58,999 bases of DNA. Origin: Chara braunii (taxonomy: Eukaryota > Streptophyta > Charophyceae > Charales > Characeae). The notes beneath the pieces were generated by a model. That model was given only the letters and a program-made list of their open reading frames with translations, did not search any database and had not been told where the DNA came from. This document shows, piece after piece, positions 56,205 through 58,999 of the stretch (the stretch's first letter is position 1; every line of letters starts with the position of its first letter). A program made the translations under genes and the position numbers. The stretch is taken from assembly GCA_003427395.1 (NCBI GenBank), contig BFEA01000443.1, positions 1,077,473 to 1,136,471 on the forward strand, read 5' to 3'.

Positions 56205-57584
56205 TCAACAGGTGGCACTCCGCCAATCAAAGCGGGGCCCCCCATATCCTTGGCCCCCCTCCTGGCCGCCTTGGCCACCTTGCTTTTGGCCCCCTTGACC
56301 ATTCCAACCACCCCCCCGATCCCCACCATTTTTTCCTCGTCCCCGGCCACCGCCTCCTTGACCCCCTTGGCCTCGGCCTCCATTGCCTTGGCCGCCTTGC
56401 CCATGGTTTCCTTCCCCGGCCACACTAGCCTGCGAGGCTTGTTGGGAGGGCGGCGGTTCGGCCGCAAACTGGCCTTGAGTCGCAGGGTAGCTCGGGGGGC
56501 CCATACTTGCCGACGGGCCCGAGTAGGGGACTATCTGTCCATCATGGGCTTGACTCCCTCCACACGAGGTACAGTGGTTACAACTGGGTCAGGGCGCGAG
56601 CTGACAATGCGGCATCCAGTGCCCACAAGCTGGCAGCTGCCCCATGCATGACGCCCCAGCTGGCGCTGGCGCCGTCGTGGCGGCAGGTGGCACCGCGGCA
56701 ATTGCTTGCGGGGCTTGCCCCTTTCCTGATCCTTGACCCCCCATTAGCAAATTGCGCTGCTTTCTCTGGGCTTTAGTCAGGATCAAGGAGCCCGTCTCTT
56801 CACCGCCGTAGTCCTCGCGTCCAGCCTCCGCGTCCACTGCCCCGGATGCTCGGCCTTGGGCCACGGTCACCCCTCTCTTTTGCACTTCCGCCTCATTATC
56901 ATATCCCAAAGCCGCCAGCACGTCCGTGACGATCGTCTTCACCCCTGGAGTCCCAGATGCGGTGGCGTCCCTTTCCTTTCTCTTGCGCCTCTGCAGCCGC
57001 ATCTGGTGCTGCTCCACCTGGTCCAGACTCCCCTCTTCCACTCCTTTGTCGATAGTGGCCCAGGTGAGCTTCTCACTTCCCCCTCCATGGCTCGCTAACT
57101 CCGCAGCCTCCGAGCCAGTAAACAAACCCAAAAATATGGCCCATTGCGTCTCTTCAGAAATCTCATGCACCTTCCTCGCCTTTCTCTTGAACTCGTGCAC
57201 GAACGCCCCGATCGTGGAGAAGTCGTCTTTGTTCATGGCTTTCAAGTCTGCCATGGTCAACAAGCCATCCCCCAGCCTGTACTTTCTTAGCATTAGGTCC
57301 CTGAACCTTGCCCAGCTGCCATTTGCGGCGTCCACCAGCCTACCCACCTCCTAATGGTGGCTATGAAGGGCGTATCTCATAATCCGCTGGAATCTTACTT
57401 CATCCGCCAATCCTACCAATGCCTGCTCAACCAGGTCTAGCCAATCGGACACCCGCTCCCCTTTGAAATGGAATGTATCAACCTTCGGGACATTGCTCGG
57501 CGCTCTCTCGCGCTTATCCAAGGCATCAATGAGGTCGTCGAGCGTTACGAGCTTTCTCCCGCCGTCCGCCATCTCCCCCCACAT
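56205..57584 (-). pseudogene. Gypsy gag (capsid and Gly-rich nucleocapsid), copy 1
   Basis: Gag forms the particle around element RNA. The frame starts ATG at 57584 (a second ATG, MADGG, is 4 codons later) and runs 460 codons with stops TAG 57351 and TGA 56589. Capsid part: VDTFHFKGERVSDWLDLVEQ, FRDLMLRKYRLGD, FSTIGAFVHEFKRKARKV. Then an Ala/Pro linker and a Gly/Gln-rich RGG-type segment (GNGGRGQGGQGGGGRGRG). The last codons run into a CCHC knuckle at about 56210-56170, whose Trp codon is TGA and whose His codon reads Arg (CGC), so the knuckle is destroyed. The Gly-rich segment is an alternative RNA-binding region. Confidence 0.88.
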
Positions 57585-57589
57585 CTTTT

Positions 57590-57964
57590 TGGTTGACTGC
57601 CTTCGGCTTCAGTCCCCTTGTTATGAGAAACGATAGGACAAAAGATTCCACTCAGCAGTCTAATCCATCACGACCCTATCGGGCCGACCACTTAAACACC
57701 CGACGCTCTAGACCTCGCATACACTTATTTTCCTATTTCCCTTAGGCTCACCTAGATAAGGTTCATCCTCACTATAGAATTTCCCCACACATTCGCCTCA
57801 TCCACACCATCAGCCATCCCGCCAATCAATCGATATTCACACTCGCCACCATATAGACCACCATACAATCCATCTCATAGTCCTACGCTTATCAACCCAC
57901 GTGCCTAGTTCTCCCTCATTCCCATACCCGGATGTCGTTCCACCAGGGACAACGGTAGGCTTCC
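57590..57964. other. Leader region upstream of gypsy gag
   Basis: About 375 bp between the gag ATG and the arm-like repeat. A tRNA primer-binding site should lie here if 57965-58999 is the 5' LTR. I see a TGGTGGAACGAC stretch on the minus strand near 57940 but cannot match it to a tRNA. Otherwise nothing. Confidence 0.4.
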
Positions 57965-58999
57965 GCGCATCGGTCCGGCACCGCACGTGGCAGCGCGGGA
58001 CCCTCTCGGTCGCGGCACGCAGGAGTTGGACCAACCTCGACATGAACACACAAATGGAGCTTCCTTAGGCCGCTCCGGCCGAGTGCGCCAGCCATACCTC
58101 TCGCGAGCCCCTACGACAGGATAGGTCCTACGCGAGGTATAATTTTTCCTCCACCTGCAGGAGCTGTCACCTCCCTTCGGTGGGCGTATCCCCGCCAAGC
58201 TACCAATCCAGAATACGAAAGCTACTCAGTTGCAATCGCAGAGGTGGACCAGCCGATGACATTTCAAGTTCATTGTAGCATAGGTGGGCACGCGCGGTAA
58301 TACGCCTATCGGACCCGCACGCGAACCGACATCTGGGGGGGCTGAAGTCCCAAGCGCGGCTCGTCGTCGGTCGACTAGGACGCATCCCACACACCACGCC
58401 CACACCACTCTACGAACACACAAAAAGAAACACACACACATATGCACGAAACGACACAACACACACAACGCGACAACGCTCCTAGCCCCTTCAGTGGCCA
58501 TCCCATAACTTTCCACTGCGAAAATTGGATAGGCGTCGCACGCGAGACTTAGTATAAAATTGCGCAGACGCAAGGCCTACTCATATCGACTAGCAATGCA
58601 AACATACACAAGCAGTCGCAATGATGGCGAACCATGTAGTACCCATACTCGCGCGGCCCTCATTAATCTCGAGGGTCGCGTTCGACACTCAAGTGTCAGC
58701 TGACACGCGCCTTGAGGGTTAATCTCTCGACGCCAGACTACCGCCATGCGCGGTTGAAGACCACGCACCCGCTTCTGCACTCTGTGCAGAGCGGGTGGTA
58801 CACAGGTCCATAGTTGTGGTGGCAGCCGTTTCTTGCAGCCGTGGGGGTAAGTCCTTCTCCAGGCCTGGGCGGAAGTCAGTCAACCCCAACTAATCTCCGC
58901 ACTCATACCCCTTGCTTTAGCCATGCAAGCCTCAACCTCATGTCCAACCAACCATAATTAAACACTCAGTACCTTTGTCAAATGGACATTCAATAAAAG
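57965..58999 (+). repeat. Third copy of arm sequence (internally deleted, runs off window)
   Basis: Matches 37770-38680 and then continues at 39556 of the right arm, with an 875-bp deletion at about 58878. The motif AGTCA is present at both breakpoints. It lies directly upstream of gypsy copy 1 on that element's strand. Candidate 5' LTR. Confidence 0.88.

Larger units (their letters stand above)
48133..57584 (-). mobile_element. Ty3/gypsy retrotransposon, copy 1 (near full coding length)
   Basis: Gag, protease, RT, RNase H and integrase in the order of the Metaviridae-type (gypsy) elements, followed by the extra gag-like ORF. It carries about eight nonsense codons and four frameshifts, so is inactive. 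LTRs are not proven; 57965-58999 upstream and the right arm downstream are in direct orientation and are the best LTR candidates, which would make the LTRs several kilobases long. Confidence 0.85.

Noticed and set aside
48133-57584. Alternative genetic code (many in-frame TGA)
   Set aside because: TAG and TAA stops also occur, frameshifts are present, and TGA is the expected result of CGA or TGG mutation in a methylated dead element.

Overview
This is eukaryotic, almost certainly plant-lineage, repeat DNA: nested transposable elements with no intact gene. Ty3/gypsy polyproteins, a Helitron, long satellites and a plant-type telomere-like patch point to a large plant or streptophyte-alga genome. 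The style recalls repeat-rich charophytes such as Chara, but that is an impression from memory and untested. No rRNA, tRNA, CRISPR or host protein gene could be supported. Most long reading frames that are not transposon remnants come from purine-rich tracts, CT microsatellites or satellites.

Layout. (1) 1-5575: 3' part of a giant TG...CA element carrying two satellite arrays, a GAA tract and a 4-kb non-coding body. It ends inside a Helitron. (2) 5580-10071: decayed Helitron with a helicase pseudogene, two unknown reading frames and a recognisable 3' terminus (hairpin plus CTAG). (3) 10072-13825: non-coding, with 21 tandem 59-bp hairpin units at 11706-12938. (4) 13826-29087: a plus-strand gypsy relic (copy 2). 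Its protease gene is split by a second, complete 10,660-bp copy of the giant element (14170-24829), flanked by a 4-bp target duplication ACGT. The gypsy frame resumes exactly at 24834. It then runs through RT, an internal deletion, the integrase C-terminus and a downstream gag-like ORF. (5) 30186-45470: an inverted pair of ~5.8-kb arms facing each other, separated and flanked by four same-orientation copies of a ~340-bp repeat (R1). (6) 48133-57584: a fuller minus-strand gypsy element (copy 1: gag, protease, RT, RNase H, integrase, gag-like 3' ORF). (7) 57965-58999: a third, internally deleted copy of the arm sequence.

Main biology. Both gypsy copies share three unusual features. First, an in-frame T TTT TTA heptamer sits where the protease-side frame must shift -1 to enter RT. 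Second, a separate long ORF lies downstream of integrase, with a capsid-like N-terminus, coiled coil and CCHC knuckle (a second gag). Third, splice-like donor and acceptor sites bracket the gap between integrase and that ORF. The non-coding repeats also show a recurring theme of arrays of short hairpins in which stems change in a compensated way around a conserved core.

Data quality. Three Tn5/Nextera mosaic-end junction adapters (31247-31282, 36699-36736, 42521-42558) are embedded in the assembly. Each is flanked by an exact direct duplication of 133-180 bp. These are library and assembly artefacts, not biology, and they mean the order around the inverted arms needs long-read confirmation.
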